From the NCBI RefSeq assembly GCF_014323705.1, contig NZ_JABVEC010000010.1, forward strand, positions 1-64,000: 64,000 nucleotides of DNA, written 5' to 3'. Positions 8,319-16,488 of the stretch are shown piece after piece (position 1 is the stretch's first letter; each line of letters opens with the position of its first letter). This DNA is from Actinomadura alba. Its GTDB lineage: Bacteria > Actinomycetota > Actinomycetes > Streptosporangiales > Streptosporangiaceae. The position numbers and the translations under genes are program-made. The notes under the pieces were generated by a model, which was given only the letters and a program-made list of their open reading frames with translations, was not told the DNA's origin and did no database searches.

Positions 8319-8561
8319 TCAGCTCAACTCCGGCGTGCGCGCGGCCTCGATGCGGTGTTGTTCCGCGAGTGCGGCCGCGAGGCGGTCGGCGCAGTCCTCG
8401 GCGAGCGTGTGCGCCAGCCCGTCGTACATCTCGTCGGTGGTCAGCACGCGATGGCGCGTGGCCATCCACATTCCGGCGCCGCCGGTGGACGTACGGGCCC
8501 GCCAGATGTTCCAGTCCGGATGCGCCGTTCGCAGGGCGGCGATGCCCTCGGCGTCCGTCAT
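8319..8561 (-). CDS. Small hypothetical protein of the XRE-linked island
   Basis: An 80-residue soluble protein beginning MTDAEGIAALRTAHPDWNIW and ending in a long amphipathic helix (LAEDCADRLAAALAEQHRIEAA). ATG 8561 overlaps the stop of the preceding gene by four bases (8558-8561), so the two are translationally coupled. Small Trp-containing proteins of this type often sit beside XRE/DUF397 regulators in actinomycetes; their role is unknown. Confidence 0.6.
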   Translation of the reverse strand: MTDAEGIAALRTAHPDWNIWRARTSTGGAGMWMATRHRVLTTDEMYDGLAHTLAEDCADRLAAALAEQHRIEAARTPELS

Positions 8562-8848
8562 CGAAACGACGCCTCCCTGCGGTGGCCGCCGGGGTCGGTC
8601 GTGGCCGGGGCCCTCCGCAGCGCGGCGTGCAGCAGGGCCGCGAGTTCGGTCGGCGACGTCGCCTCGACCAGCCGGCCGAGGTACGGGTGGAACGCCCACC
8701 AACTGCCCGTGTGCCGCCCCCACCAGACCGATGTCCCGGGGAACCTTCGGGTCAGGTCCGTCAGGAACGCGTATGCCGGGAACCGTCGTCCTGCCGGTTC
8801 GCTGGTACGCGGAGACGCGGGCGGCGCCGCTGTCGTGACCGTCGTCAT
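8558..8848 (-). CDS. Small hypothetical protein, first gene of a coupled pair
   Basis: A 96-residue protein: Thr/Ala/Pro-rich N-terminus, then FPAYAFLTDLTRRFPGTSVWWG, HTGSWWAFHPYLGRLVEA and SPTELAALLHAALRRA. The Trp-rich centre resembles small proteins encoded next to Scr1-type XRE regulators. ATG 8848 has a GGAGG-like ribosome site 8 bases upstream. It is transcribed away from the XRE gene starting at 8995, so the 146-bp gap should contain both promoters. Confidence 0.6.
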   Translation of the reverse strand: MTTVTTAAPPASPRTSEPAGRRFPAYAFLTDLTRRFPGTSVWWGRHTGSWWAFHPYLGRLVEATSPTELAALLHAALRRAPATTDPGGHRREASFR

Positions 8849-8994
8849 GGGGGGTTTCCTCCTCGGGGTCCATTTCCATGACCAGGCTGGCCCGAGGGCA
8901 ATACGCTCTGCTATCAACGGTCACCACTCGCAACGCAACCGGCTCGCGCCCGCATGTCAACGCGGTCCGCGAACGATCACGGGAGGCTTCCCCC

Positions 8995-9822
8995 ATGCCT
9001 CGTCCCCAGCGGGAGCTCGATCCGAATTCCCTCGTCGGCCACTTCGGCGCCGAGTTAAGGACGCATCGCAACAAGGCGAATCTGTCGATGGCCCAGCTCG
9101 CCGCCGCGCTCGGCTGTTCGGCACAGTGGATCGGTCAGGTCGAGTTGGCGGAGAAGCCTCCGTCCGAGCTGTTCGCCCTCGACCTGGACACCTACTTCGA
9201 GACCGGCGGCAGTTTCCACAGGTTGTGGAAAGTCATCAAGCGCGCCGGCCGCAGCCAGGTCCTGCTCCCCGGCTTCCCGGCGTATATCGAACTGGAATCA
9301 CAGGCGGTGCTCATCCGGTCGTTTGTGACACAGCTCGTACCGGGCCTGCTCCAGACCGAGGACTACGCCCGGGCGGTAATTAGTGCCTGGCCCGATCCGG
9401 CGCCGGTGGAAGAACGGGTCGCCACCCGCATGGAACAGCAGGCGATTCTTCGGGCTGAAACCCCGCCGTACGCATGGTTCGTGTTGGATGAAGCGGTCCT
9501 GCATCGTCCGTTCGGTGGAGCGGACGTGATGCGTGAACAGCTGAAACTGTTAGCGGGACTGGTCACGTCGCCGTACGTCCAGGTGCGTATCCTGCCGTTC
9601 GCGTCTATGACATACGCGGGTCTCGACGGGAAATTCACCCTCTTGCGGCTGGGCGACGGCACGGAGATCCTGTATCAGGAGGGGCCGGGCTTCAGCCAGT
9701 TGATCGAGGATCCGGGCACGGTAGGTGACTGTGCCGCACGCTTCGATCTCGTCATGGGAGAAGCGCTGCCTCGTGCCGCGTCCCACCAGATGCTCCTGAG
9801 AACGTTGGAGAACCTTAAGTGA
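8995..9822 (+). CDS. XRE-family regulator, Scr1-type (DUF5753)
   Basis: Product of 275 residues. The N-terminal helix-turn-helix (LRTHRNKANLSMAQLAAALG then CSAQWIGQVE) is followed by the actinomycete DUF5753 region with QLVPGLLQTEDYARA, ERVATRMEQQAIL and the SPYVQVRILPFAS segment. ATG 8995 follows GGGAGG. Its stop overlaps the GTG of the DUF397 gene (GTGA), the standard pairing in Streptomyces and relatives, where such regulators affect development and antibiotic production. DNA binding is likely; the regulated genes are unknown, though the divergent small genes are obvious candidates. Confidence 0.9.
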   Translation: MPRPQRELDPNSLVGHFGAELRTHRNKANLSMAQLAAALGCSAQWIGQVELAEKPPSELFALDLDTYFETGGSFHRLWKVIKRAGRSQVLLPGFPAYIELESQAVLIRSFVTQLVPGLLQTEDYARAVISAWPDPAPVEERVATRMEQQAILRAETPPYAWFVLDEAVLHRPFGGADVMREQLKLLAGLVTSPYVQVRILPFASMTYAGLDGKFTLLRLGDGTEILYQEGPGFSQLIEDPGTVGDCAARFDLVMGEALPRAASHQMLLRTLENLK

Positions 9823-10091
9823 CAAGTCTCGATCTCGCCGCGATGCGGTGGCGGAAGAGCAGACGTAGTGCTCAAGGTGGGCAGGACTGCGTGGAGGTCG
9901 CTGCCGCGCGGTGGCGCAAGAGCAGCTATAGCGCTCAGGGTGGGGACGACTGCGTCGAACTCGCCGGGTTGCCGGGCGTGGTGGCCGTGCGCGACTCGAA
10001 GAATCCGGACGGTCCCGCGCTGGCGTTCGGGGCGGGTGAGTGGGCGGACTTCGTGGCCGCCGTGAAGACGCGCCGGTACGACCTCTCGTAG
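9819..10091 (+). CDS. DUF397 protein with duplicated N-terminal motif
   Basis: A 90-residue partner of the XRE regulator. DUF397 normally has one W(R/K)KSSYS motif followed by a CVE(L/V)A segment. Here the motif occurs twice: RWRKSRRSAQGGQDCVEVA and RWRKSSYSAQGGDDCVELA. Then comes one VAVRDSKNPDGPALAF core and the EWADFVAAVK helix. GTG 9819 lies inside the stop of the upstream gene. The duplicate is the odd feature; a single-base slip is unlikely because both copies are in frame. Confidence 0.88.
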   Translation: MTSLDLAAMRWRKSRRSAQGGQDCVEVAAARWRKSSYSAQGGDDCVELAGLPGVVAVRDSKNPDGPALAFGAGEWADFVAAVKTRRYDLS

Positions 10092-10104
10092 CCGACTGGA
10101 TACG

Positions 10105-10875
10105 GTGCTGATCGTGTCGATCATTCTGGTGCCCTATCACCTCGACGAACACCTGCCCGACCTGGACATCCCTCTGCCGTCCGGCGACGACGTCACCACG
10201 GTGACCGCGACGCTGCCCGAGGCGGACACCTGGACCCGGCTCGGGCGGCTGTACGAGCCGGTGGCCGAAGCCGTCGCCGACGTCGTACGAAACGACAAGG
10301 TGCCCGTCGTCGTGTCGGGCGACTGCACGGCGTCGCTCGGTACCGTCACCGGTCTTCAGCGGGCGGCGGTCGACCCCTCGGTGGTCTGGTTCGACGCGCA
10401 CGGTGATGTGCAGACCGTGGAGACCACCGCCTCGGGATATCTGGGCGGCATGCCGCTGCGCATCCTGGTCGGCTACCGGCCCGAGCTGATCTCCGAGCGG
10501 CTGGGGCTGCGCGTCGTACCCGAGGACCGGGTCATGCTGGTGGACGCCCGGGACCTCGACCCGCCGGAGGCCGACTATCTGGCCACCTCGGGCATCCGTC
10601 GATGCGGCGTCGAGGAGGTGTCCGCCGACGCGCTGCCGCCGGGGCCTCTGCTGCTGCACATGGACCTGGACGTGATCGATCCCGGCGAGCTCGCGGGCTT
10701 GCGATACCCGGCGGCGGGCGGGCCCACGGCGTCGTCGGTGCTCCGCGCCGCCCGCCGGGTGCTCGACACCGGCCGGGTCGTCGCCATGGACATCGGCTGC
10801 ACGTGGCATCCCGGCCGCGAGGACCTCGGCGACACCCGATCCCGGGTGCTGTCCGCCCTTATCTCGGGTGGGTGA
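10105..10875 (+). CDS. Arginase/agmatinase-fold hydrolase
   Basis: A 256-residue ureohydrolase-fold enzyme. The Mn-binding motifs appear as VSGDCTASLG (a GGDHS variant with Cys in place of His), VWFDAHGDVQT (DAHxD) and HMDLDVIDPGE (DxDxxDP). A Cys at the first metal-binding His is unusual, so activity on a guanidino compound is uncertain. Starts GTG 10105 or GTG 10114 (MSIILVPYHLDEH) are both possible with weak ribosome sites. It follows DUF397 by 13 bases and may be cotranscribed. Confidence 0.82.
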   Translation: MLIVSIILVPYHLDEHLPDLDIPLPSGDDVTTVTATLPEADTWTRLGRLYEPVAEAVADVVRNDKVPVVVSGDCTASLGTVTGLQRAAVDPSVVWFDAHGDVQTVETTASGYLGGMPLRILVGYRPELISERLGLRVVPEDRVMLVDARDLDPPEADYLATSGIRRCGVEEVSADALPPGPLLLHMDLDVIDPGELAGLRYPAAGGPTASSVLRAARRVLDTGRVVAMDIGCTWHPGREDLGDTRSRVLSALISGG

Positions 10876-10992
10876 GTGATTCGCCCGCTCCCGTCGGTGG
10901 GGCGAACCGCCTGCGGCCTCGAACACGGAAGTCCACGTGGCGCCTTGGAGATCTGATGCCGTGCTCGTGGCCGCACCTGTCGGAACGGGCGG

Positions 10993-11841
10993 TCACCGGA
11001 AGTCGTCGGCGTGGTCGGCCGCCCATTCGGCATAGGTGCGGGCGGGCTTGCCGGTGACCTCTTCGACCGTACGGGTCACCGATTCTGGGTTGGACACCAT
11101 CGCGGCATGACCGTCGAGGATCGCGTCGGCCATATCGAGCGGCATCCCCTGCTCCTGCATCTGCCGCCGCGCGGTGTCTGGTGACAGTTCCTCGAACCGC
11201 AGCGGCCGACCGATCGCCCGGCCGATGGCCTGGACCTGCTCGACCTGCGTGAGCGTCTCGGGCCCGGTGAGAACGTGCTTCGCGCTGCTGTGCCCGTCCT
11301 CGACGAGAACGCGGACCGCCACGGCCGCGATGTCCCGCTCATGGATCAGCGACCTGCCGGCCGCTCCGTGGACCCAGCGGACCACGTCGCCAGTGCGGAT
11401 CTGCGGTGCCCACATGAGGGTGTTGGCCGCGAAGCCGCCGGGCCGCAGAAAGGTCCAGTCCATCCCGGACCGTTCGATGAGGCGCTCGATCATGGCATGG
11501 GACCCGAGGATCGACTCGGCCTTCTCCGCCGGATCGTCCGGTACCCCCCGCGCGGACAGGTAGACGACACGGCGCGCCCGCTCGGCGATGGTCTTGAGCG
11601 TCGCGGGCGCGGCGTGGTCGGCCGAGAGTGTGGGCCACACCAGGAACACCGACTCGACGCCGGCCAAGGCGGGGCCCAGGTCGCCCGGATCGGCCAGGTC
11701 GCCCTGGACCACCTCGACGCCGTCGGGCAGCCTGGCCGATTTCGGGTCGCGGCTCAGCGCGCGCACGGTGGCGCCCGCTTCGAGCAGTCCGGACACGACG
11801 TGGTGGCCGACCTTGCCGGTCGCCCCGGTGACGAGAATCAT
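10993..11841 (-). CDS. NmrA-like NAD(P)-binding oxidoreductase
   Basis: Product of 282 residues with an N-terminal Rossmann motif (MILVTGATGKVGHHVVSGL) and the NmrA/SDR-a pattern: VEVVQGDLADP, VVYLSARG, LRPGGFAANTL. There is no canonical YxxxK pair, as in NmrA-like and quinone-reductase-like members. ATG 11841 follows GGAGGA. The C-terminus (VSNPESVTRTVEEVTGKPARTYAEWAADH) matches this branch. Substrate unknown; monocistronic. Confidence 0.85.
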   Translation of the reverse strand: MILVTGATGKVGHHVVSGLLEAGATVRALSRDPKSARLPDGVEVVQGDLADPGDLGPALAGVESVFLVWPTLSADHAAPATLKTIAERARRVVYLSARGVPDDPAEKAESILGSHAMIERLIERSGMDWTFLRPGGFAANTLMWAPQIRTGDVVRWVHGAAGRSLIHERDIAAVAVRVLVEDGHSSAKHVLTGPETLTQVEQVQAIGRAIGRPLRFEELSPDTARRQMQEQGMPLDMADAILDGHAAMVSNPESVTRTVEEVTGKPARTYAEWAADHADDFR

Positions 11842-11959
11842 GGCGACGTCCTCCGCCTGTTGCCTGCGTCCGTCTCGAAGATGTCGGACAGATCGCTCAG
11901 ACCAGCGTGTGACCTCGACCAAGGTTCAGGTCAAGTGGCGACCGGACAAGGATCGGTGG

Positions 11960-12883
11960 TCACGGAGTCCGGGTGGCCGCCGGGACGGCGGTCTTCTCCT
12001 CTTGCGCCTTCTTCACGACCTCCGGTGGCACCGGCCCGGCGCCGTCGATCATGAGCATGACGGTCCCTGGGGAGAACGGCTCGACCCCGCTGACGTTCCA
12101 ACCGCCGTTCACCTTGGAGCGCGGTGCCTGAATCCCGTATCCGGGGTTCTTCCAGTACACGTTGTAGAACCCGACCTTGAGGCCCTTCCGGGCGAGCGCC
12201 GCCTCGGCCTGGGTCACCGTCTTGCCCTCGATCCCCTTGGGCGCATCGGCCGGGTTGGTGGAGACGTACTCCTCGCCCGGTGCCGCCGCCCGGCCGATCA
12301 CCACGCTCGAGCGGCCCTTGAAACCATGTGGGATCCGCAGGCCGACCGGGCATGCGGCCCGGCTCGCGGTCCGGCAGGACGGGTCGGTGATGACCTTGAG
12401 CTTGCCCTGGTCCGGACCCTCGCTCTCCTCCTGGTAGACGATGGTGCCCACGACGCTCGGCGACACCGGTACCAGGGAGAGCTGGATGTCGAAGCCGCGC
12501 TGAGCGAAGGCCTCGCTCAATCGCTTCTTGTCCGCGGTTGGGTCGACGATCATCGCTGCGTAATAGTCGCTCTTGCGGTCGATCTGTACGGCCGCTGCGA
12601 GCCGCATGGTGCCCTTGGACTCGGGCGCCTTGGCGGTGGGGCTCGCGGGACCTTCGGCGCCGCCCGGTGCGGTCACGGCGATGGCCACCGCCGTTCCCAG
12701 CGCGGCGACCCCGACGGCACCGGCCACGAACCGGGGCCTGTGGTGCAATGCCCGGCGCGGCCGTGCCGAGGCCGCCGTGGCACCGGTCCCGTCGGCGGCG
12801 GCGAGCAGGCGAGCCCGTCCCTCGGTGACCGCCCGGTCGTCCGGTGGCGGCACGTCGGCGTACATGCGCTTCAGTTCGTTCAT
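11960..12883 (-). CDS. CU044_5270-type membrane-anchored partner of an ECF sigma factor
   Basis: Product of 307 residues. The cytoplasmic N-terminus (MNELKRMYADVPPPDDRAV then EGRARLLAAAD) is typical of CU044_5270 proteins. A single membrane helix (FVAGAVGVAALGTAVAIAV) follows, then an external region with a PASTA-like unit (GKTVTQAEAALARKGLKVGFYNVYWKN). Its ATG overlaps the sigma-factor stop, showing translational coupling. By position it could be an anti-sigma or signal-sensing partner, but no zinc-binding anti-sigma motif is visible. Confidence 0.8.
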   Translation of the reverse strand: MNELKRMYADVPPPDDRAVTEGRARLLAAADGTGATAASARPRRALHHRPRFVAGAVGVAALGTAVAIAVTAPGGAEGPASPTAKAPESKGTMRLAAAVQIDRKSDYYAAMIVDPTADKKRLSEAFAQRGFDIQLSLVPVSPSVVGTIVYQEESEGPDQGKLKVITDPSCRTASRAACPVGLRIPHGFKGRSSVVIGRAAAPGEEYVSTNPADAPKGIEGKTVTQAEAALARKGLKVGFYNVYWKNPGYGIQAPRSKVNGGWNVSGVEPFSPGTVMLMIDGAGPVPPEVVKKAQEEKTAVPAATRTP

Positions 12884-13464
12884 CAGTGATCGTTCCCCTC
12901 CAGCGGGTCGACCCCGCCCAGCACGTCACGCGTCTTCTTTCGAGCCCGGTTCAGCCGGGAATGGACCGTCCCCCTGGCGATGCCGAGGGCCGATGCGATC
13001 TCCCCGGGGGTGAGGTCGCCTGCGGCGGTCAGCAACAGCACGTCACGCTGACCGCGGGGGAGCTTCGCGAGCGCCGCCGCCAGCGCTCGCCGCGACGCCT
13101 GCGCGGTGACCCGGTCGGTCACCGGACCGGCCGGTGATTCGACCGCGGGGTCGGCTCCGGTCCGCTGGATGAGCCGCCAGAAGCGGACCTCCGCGCGGCG
13201 GTGCTGCCCGACCAGGTTGGTCGCGATGCCGTACAGCCATGGGCGGGCGTCCTCCCGGGCCGCGTCATAGCGGTCTCTCCGGTCGAACGCGATCAGAAAG
13301 GTCTCCGCCATCAGGTCGTCGGCGAGGTCCCGCCCGAGCCGGCGTGCGATGTAACGATGGATCACCTCGTGGTGCCGGTCGTACAACTCGGCGAAGCACT
13401 CCGGCTCGCGCAGGGACGCCTCGATCACCTCGGCGTCGGTGCGGGCTCGCACATCGCCCCTCAC
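12883..13464 (-). CDS. ECF sigma factor
   Basis: Product of 193 residues. Region 2 (FAELYDRHHEVIHRYIARRL, DDLMAETFLIAFDRRDRYD, ARPWLYGIATNLV) and region 4 (LAKLPRGQRDVLLLTAAGDL then GEIASALGIARGTVHSRL) are complete. GTG 13464 is the start. The gene is first in a two-gene operon with the membrane protein above. In this arrangement the sigma factor usually waits for an envelope signal; its target promoters are not identifiable here. Confidence 0.9.
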   Translation of the reverse strand: MRGDVRARTDAEVIEASLREPECFAELYDRHHEVIHRYIARRLGRDLADDLMAETFLIAFDRRDRYDAAREDARPWLYGIATNLVGQHRRAEVRFWRLIQRTGADPAVESPAGPVTDRVTAQASRRALAAALAKLPRGQRDVLLLTAAGDLTPGEIASALGIARGTVHSRLNRARKKTRDVLGGVDPLEGNDH

Positions 13465-13705
13465 CCCGCGCTCGTTTCGCTCATCGCGACCTCTCAGCCG
13501 GCCACGACGCTGCGGTGCGTATCGGCACGTCCACGTGCCCCCTCTCGAATCGGTGGCTCACACCCGTTATTGGGAGAAGTCACCGGACCGCTTCCCCAGG
13601 GTCCACCGGCCGACGATGCCGAGCCGGCACCGGTGGGCGGTCGTATGTCAGTTGGCCGGGCAGGGGGCTTCGTGGTCCTGTGGCGCCACGCCGAGTACAT
13701 CGACG

Positions 13706-13906
13706 CTCGCCCTGTACGTGGTAACGCGGGTGTTCGTGCTGCCGGGCCTGTTCACCGACGGTGGCTGCGCGCTGTCGGCGGGTGCGATGGGGCCGTGGCC
13801 GCGCCGCAGCGCGCGCTTCCTGCGTGGGGAGCGCTATGCGGCCGGCTGCACTTTCATCGGTCTTGGAGCGGCCGCCGCGTTGACCCCCGGGCACCAGAAC
13901 CGCTGA
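13706..13906 (+). pseudogene. LysE/RhtB-type exporter C-terminal remnant
   Basis: A plus-strand frame reads LALYVVTRVFVLPGLF, then GPWPRRSARFLRGERYAAG and CTFIGLGAAAALTPGHQ before the stop. The basic RRxxRxLxxxR segment followed by a final hydrophobic FIGLGAAAAL helix is how LysE/RhtB transporters end. No transporter sequence is recognisable upstream to 13465, so only a tail remains. Recognition rests on pattern alone. Confidence 0.35.
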
Positions 13907-13991
13907 CTCGTTCGCGCGAAACGGTGTTGATCTTAGACATGTTGTCCGAAAGGCGACAGTGACCGTGGAATCCTTCGTTAAGGTCGTTCGC

Positions 13992-14162
13992 ATGTCTGAA
14001 TACCAGAATGAACCATCAGGGGACACCGAGCAGTTCCGAGCCTTCGCGCGCGGCGGCGAGGCCGAGAGCGCCGCAGGTGGTGGGCCCAACATCGGACTGA
14101 TCCTCGGTGGCGCCGCCGTCGTCATCGTCCTCATCGCGTTGGTGGCCGTCTTCGCCCTCTGA
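13992..14162 (+). CDS. Small C-tail-anchored membrane protein
   Basis: The 56-residue product has a polar, Glu/Gly-rich N-terminal half (MSEYQNEPSGDTEQFRAF) and a single C-terminal membrane helix (IGLILGGAAVVIVLIALVAV). ATG 13992 follows an AAGG-like site; the same frame extends to GTG 13959. Function unknown. A strong hairpin follows the stop. Confidence 0.6.
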   Translation: MSEYQNEPSGDTEQFRAFARGGEAESAAGGGPNIGLILGGAAVVIVLIALVAVFAL

Positions 14163-14173
14163 GTGGCCGCTGC

Positions 14174-14207
14174 GACGGTCGTCGAGAGGCACAGGATGAC
14201 GACCGTC
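14174..14207. terminator. Bidirectional hairpin between convergent genes
   Basis: Arms GACGGTCGTC (14174-14183) and GACGACCGTC (14198-14207) pair perfectly over 10 bp with a 14-base loop. It sits between the small membrane protein and the convergent M15 peptidase gene. No T-run follows. Confidence 0.5.
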
Positions 14208-14238
14208 CCGGCCCGGGGGCGGGCGGCCGCAGGTGAGG

Positions 14239-14997
14239 TCAGCGGCCGTTGGAGGAGAAGTGCTGGTAGTCCTTCGTCCCCGACCAGGCGCCGCCCCAGC
14301 CCCAGCCGATCGATCGGAACGCCCGGACGGTCTTGTCGCCGGCGCGGATCACGCCGGGGTTGCGCCGGGCGCGGTCGACGTGCTTCCGGCAGTGCTTGTG
14401 TGCCGTCTGGCCGCTCCCGGTGACGTACGGGTTTTCGCACGGATTGACGTCGATGGCCAGACCGTAGGCGTGCTGTGACCAGGAACTCGACCCGGTCGCC
14501 GCCCGGCAGTTGAACGCGGAGGTGTTGTCGGCGTCGATCGAGGCGAAGTCGCTGCCCTTGTAGACATCGACGAGCTGCATCCGGCGGACGGGGTAGCGCT
14601 GGTCGTACAGCCGCCGGAACACCTTGACCACATCGTCGGCGACCCTGGCGTTCACCACCATCTCGCCCGTGTGGGTCCGGCGGTCGAAGCCCCAGTAGGT
14701 CATCCGCAGCAGGCGCAACCGCGAGAGCGGAACCGGGCAGCCCGGGCGCCATGAGTACTTCACCGTGTTCCGCGATGGGATCTTGCCGATCGTGCCGCTG
14801 AACCTCTGGACGGCGGGGCGCTGTCCGGGTTCCTCGGCGGCCGGCTTCCTGGTCCCCTCAGGGGGCTGCTGAGGCGAGGTCTCGGACGGGGGCTTGCCGG
14901 CGGGCCCTCCCCGCTCGCCTTCCCGGCCACATCCGGCCAGCAGGACGGCGACCTCGATGACGAGCACCATGACGGCGAGTCCCGGCTTCCCCCGCAT
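14239..14997 (-). CDS. M15-family peptidoglycan peptidase lipoprotein
   Basis: Product of 252 residues. It has a lipoprotein signal (MRGKPGLAVMVLVIEVAVLL then AGC), a Pro/Glu-rich linker, and an M15/VanY-like catalytic domain. The zinc site is SSWSQHAYGLAIDVNP (His and Asp ligands) with DYQHFS near the end (third His). Cysteines in ENPY- and HKHCRKH-containing segments may form disulfides. It should cleave stem peptides in the cell wall from the outer face of the membrane. Similar secreted actinomycete proteins share the KYSWRPGCPVPLSRLRLL motif. Start ATG 14997. Confidence 0.85.
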   Translation of the reverse strand: MRGKPGLAVMVLVIEVAVLLAGCGREGERGGPAGKPPSETSPQQPPEGTRKPAAEEPGQRPAVQRFSGTIGKIPSRNTVKYSWRPGCPVPLSRLRLLRMTYWGFDRRTHTGEMVVNARVADDVVKVFRRLYDQRYPVRRMQLVDVYKGSDFASIDADNTSAFNCRAATGSSSWSQHAYGLAIDVNPCENPYVTGSGQTAHKHCRKHVDRARRNPGVIRAGDKTVRAFRSIGWGWGGAWSGTKDYQHFSSNGR

Positions 14998-15102
14998 AGC
15001 GGCAGGATCGCACAGCGCACACAGATCACGTGCGGCCCCTGGGGGATTTCGCCGGTTTTGGCTACGGTGCGAGCAAACACTCCCGGTCCAGGGAGCCAGA
15101 GG

Positions 15103-15618
15103 ATGCCGGACCGTAGAAAGCCGCGCTCGGGTGAGCCGAGCATGGAGCAGCCGGACCCGGGCGGCCGGCCGGGTTCTGACGACCGGCCGGATTCGCCCGA
15201 GCGGCAGGGCGCGGGGGAAGGCGGGGACCCCAGCCTCGAAGACGAGCTGTTCGCCATGAAGTCCGGGTCGGTGCCGGACCCGCCGGCCTTGACGTCGGCT
15301 CTGGAGCCGGTCCGGCGTGCCCGGCCGCCGTGGCAGAACGCGGACGGGCCGGGGTGCAGGGACCTCGCCGCGACGGTCGCGGGCTTCGGGACGTTCATCC
15401 TGGTCGACTGCGTGATGATGTACGCGCCGCTCCAGATGAAGGAGACGCCGAGCCTGCTGCCTCAGATGCTGACCCTGCTCCTGCTGGCCTTCGGCCTGGG
15501 CGGTCTGCTCGTATGGCAGATCCGGGGCGCCTGGCGGCCGTTCGGTGTCGGCATGATGCTGGGCTGGCTGTTCATGACCCTGATATCGGCGGGATTTCTC
15601 ACCGGCCTCAATCCCTGA
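15103..15618 (+). CDS. Three-helix membrane protein with acidic N-terminal domain
   Basis: A 171-residue protein. The first 75 residues are hydrophilic, rich in Pro, Gly, Glu and Asp (PDSPERQGAGEGGDPSLEDE). Three membrane helices follow: TVAGFGTFILVDCVMMYA, LLPQMLTLLLLAFGLGGLLV and FGVGMMLGWLFMTLISAGFL. ATG 15103 has a GGGAG site; ATG 15058 is an alternative. No family recognised. It converges with the MarR gene. Confidence 0.65.
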   Translation: MPDRRKPRSGEPSMEQPDPGGRPGSDDRPDSPERQGAGEGGDPSLEDELFAMKSGSVPDPPALTSALEPVRRARPPWQNADGPGCRDLAATVAGFGTFILVDCVMMYAPLQMKETPSLLPQMLTLLLLAFGLGGLLVWQIRGAWRPFGVGMMLGWLFMTLISAGFLTGLNP

Positions 15619-15633
15619 CCGCGGCCCGCCCGG

Positions 15634-16095
15634 TCACTGTGTCTCGGCGATGCGGTCGGCCACCGCGCGAAAGGCCCGGCCCACCGCTTCGAGGTCGCCC
15701 GGCTCCATCACGTCGATGAAGAACTCCCGCACGGTGTTGACATGGTCGCGTGCGGCGAGGTCGAGCGTGGCGAAGCCCTCGTCGGTCAGCACGGCGAACA
15801 CGCCCCGCTTGTCACCCGGGCAGGTCTCGCGGTGGACGAGCTTCTTGGCCTCCAGCCTGCCGCAGGTGTGCGACAGCCGGCTGCGCGACTGGCTGGCCGA
15901 CTCGGCCAGCTCGGCCATGCGCATACGCCGCTCCGGCGCCTCGGACAGCTGTACGAGGATTTCGTACTCCGCTCCGGTCAGCCCGTGCTTGGCCTTGAGG
16001 TCACGGTCGATCACGTCCCACAACCGCACGCTGCCCTCGAGGAAGGCCCGCCAGTCACGCTGCTGACGAGCGTCGAGCCAACGTGGTTCACCCAT
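15634..16095 (-). CDS. MarR-family regulator
   Basis: Product of 153 residues with the winged-helix core: LTGAEYEILVQLSEAPE, RMRMAELAESASQSRSRLSH, then GRLEAKKLVHRETCPGDKRG and FAVLTDEGF. The MGEPRWLD start at 16095 matches common homologues; ATG 16113 is also in frame. A perfect AGTT-N2-AACT repeat lies just upstream at 16121-16130, suggesting autoregulation. Ligand unknown; a single Cys follows the recognition wing and could sense oxidation, but this is speculative. Confidence 0.88.
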   Translation of the reverse strand: MGEPRWLDARQQRDWRAFLEGSVRLWDVIDRDLKAKHGLTGAEYEILVQLSEAPERRMRMAELAESASQSRSRLSHTCGRLEAKKLVHRETCPGDKRGVFAVLTDEGFATLDLAARDHVNTVREFFIDVMEPGDLEAVGRAFRAVADRIAETQ

Positions 16096-16120
16096 ATCGT
16101 TAGTATACGACATCCATTTA

Positions 16121-16130
16121 AGTTTCAACT
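16121..16130. promoter_or_regulatory. Candidate MarR operator
   Basis: AGTTTCAACT is a perfect inverted repeat (AGTT/AACT, 2-base centre), 26 bp upstream of ATG 16095 in an unusually AT-rich patch (16097-16140). MarR-family sites of this AGTTGAAACT type are known in actinomycetes. Confidence 0.4.
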
Positions 16131-16488
16131 ATTCTTTTCGCGAAATTCGCCGCTTCTCGGTCAGGGCTCAAGTCAGGATCTTTTACCCCGGTCGACCCGG
16201 GTGTCAACCGGCCGCCGGCCGGACGGTCGACGGGGCGCAGCCGAAAAGATTTTCGAGTCGAACCTTCCGTTCGCGGTGACGCGGGCGCCGGTCGTGGGCT
16301 ACTGTGTTCGAATTCCTCGAACAGAGATTCGACCTGCGGTTATCCCGCACGGGGAGGCGGGCATGGTGGCTGCCCTCACCACGCCGGAGGCGGTGCGCTG
16401 CACCACGCGACGGCGGCGCGCGACACGCCGTAGCACTTTCTATGGAAATCTACGGCCACAGCTATATCGGCTCATAGAGTCCGAGACC
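16131..16488. other. Intergenic region upstream of the AAA ATPase
   Basis: About 360 bases between divergent genes. The ATPase frame stays open upstream to ATG 16363 with an Arg-rich, low-quality extension that I do not count as coding. Apart from the MarR operator next to it, no structured element was recognised. Confidence 0.5.

Noticed and set aside
16363-16488. N-terminal extension of the AAA ATPase from ATG 16363
   Set aside because: The extension is Arg/Thr-rich with poor codon bias; GTG 16489 fits the conserved DPVRNPYAPG start.
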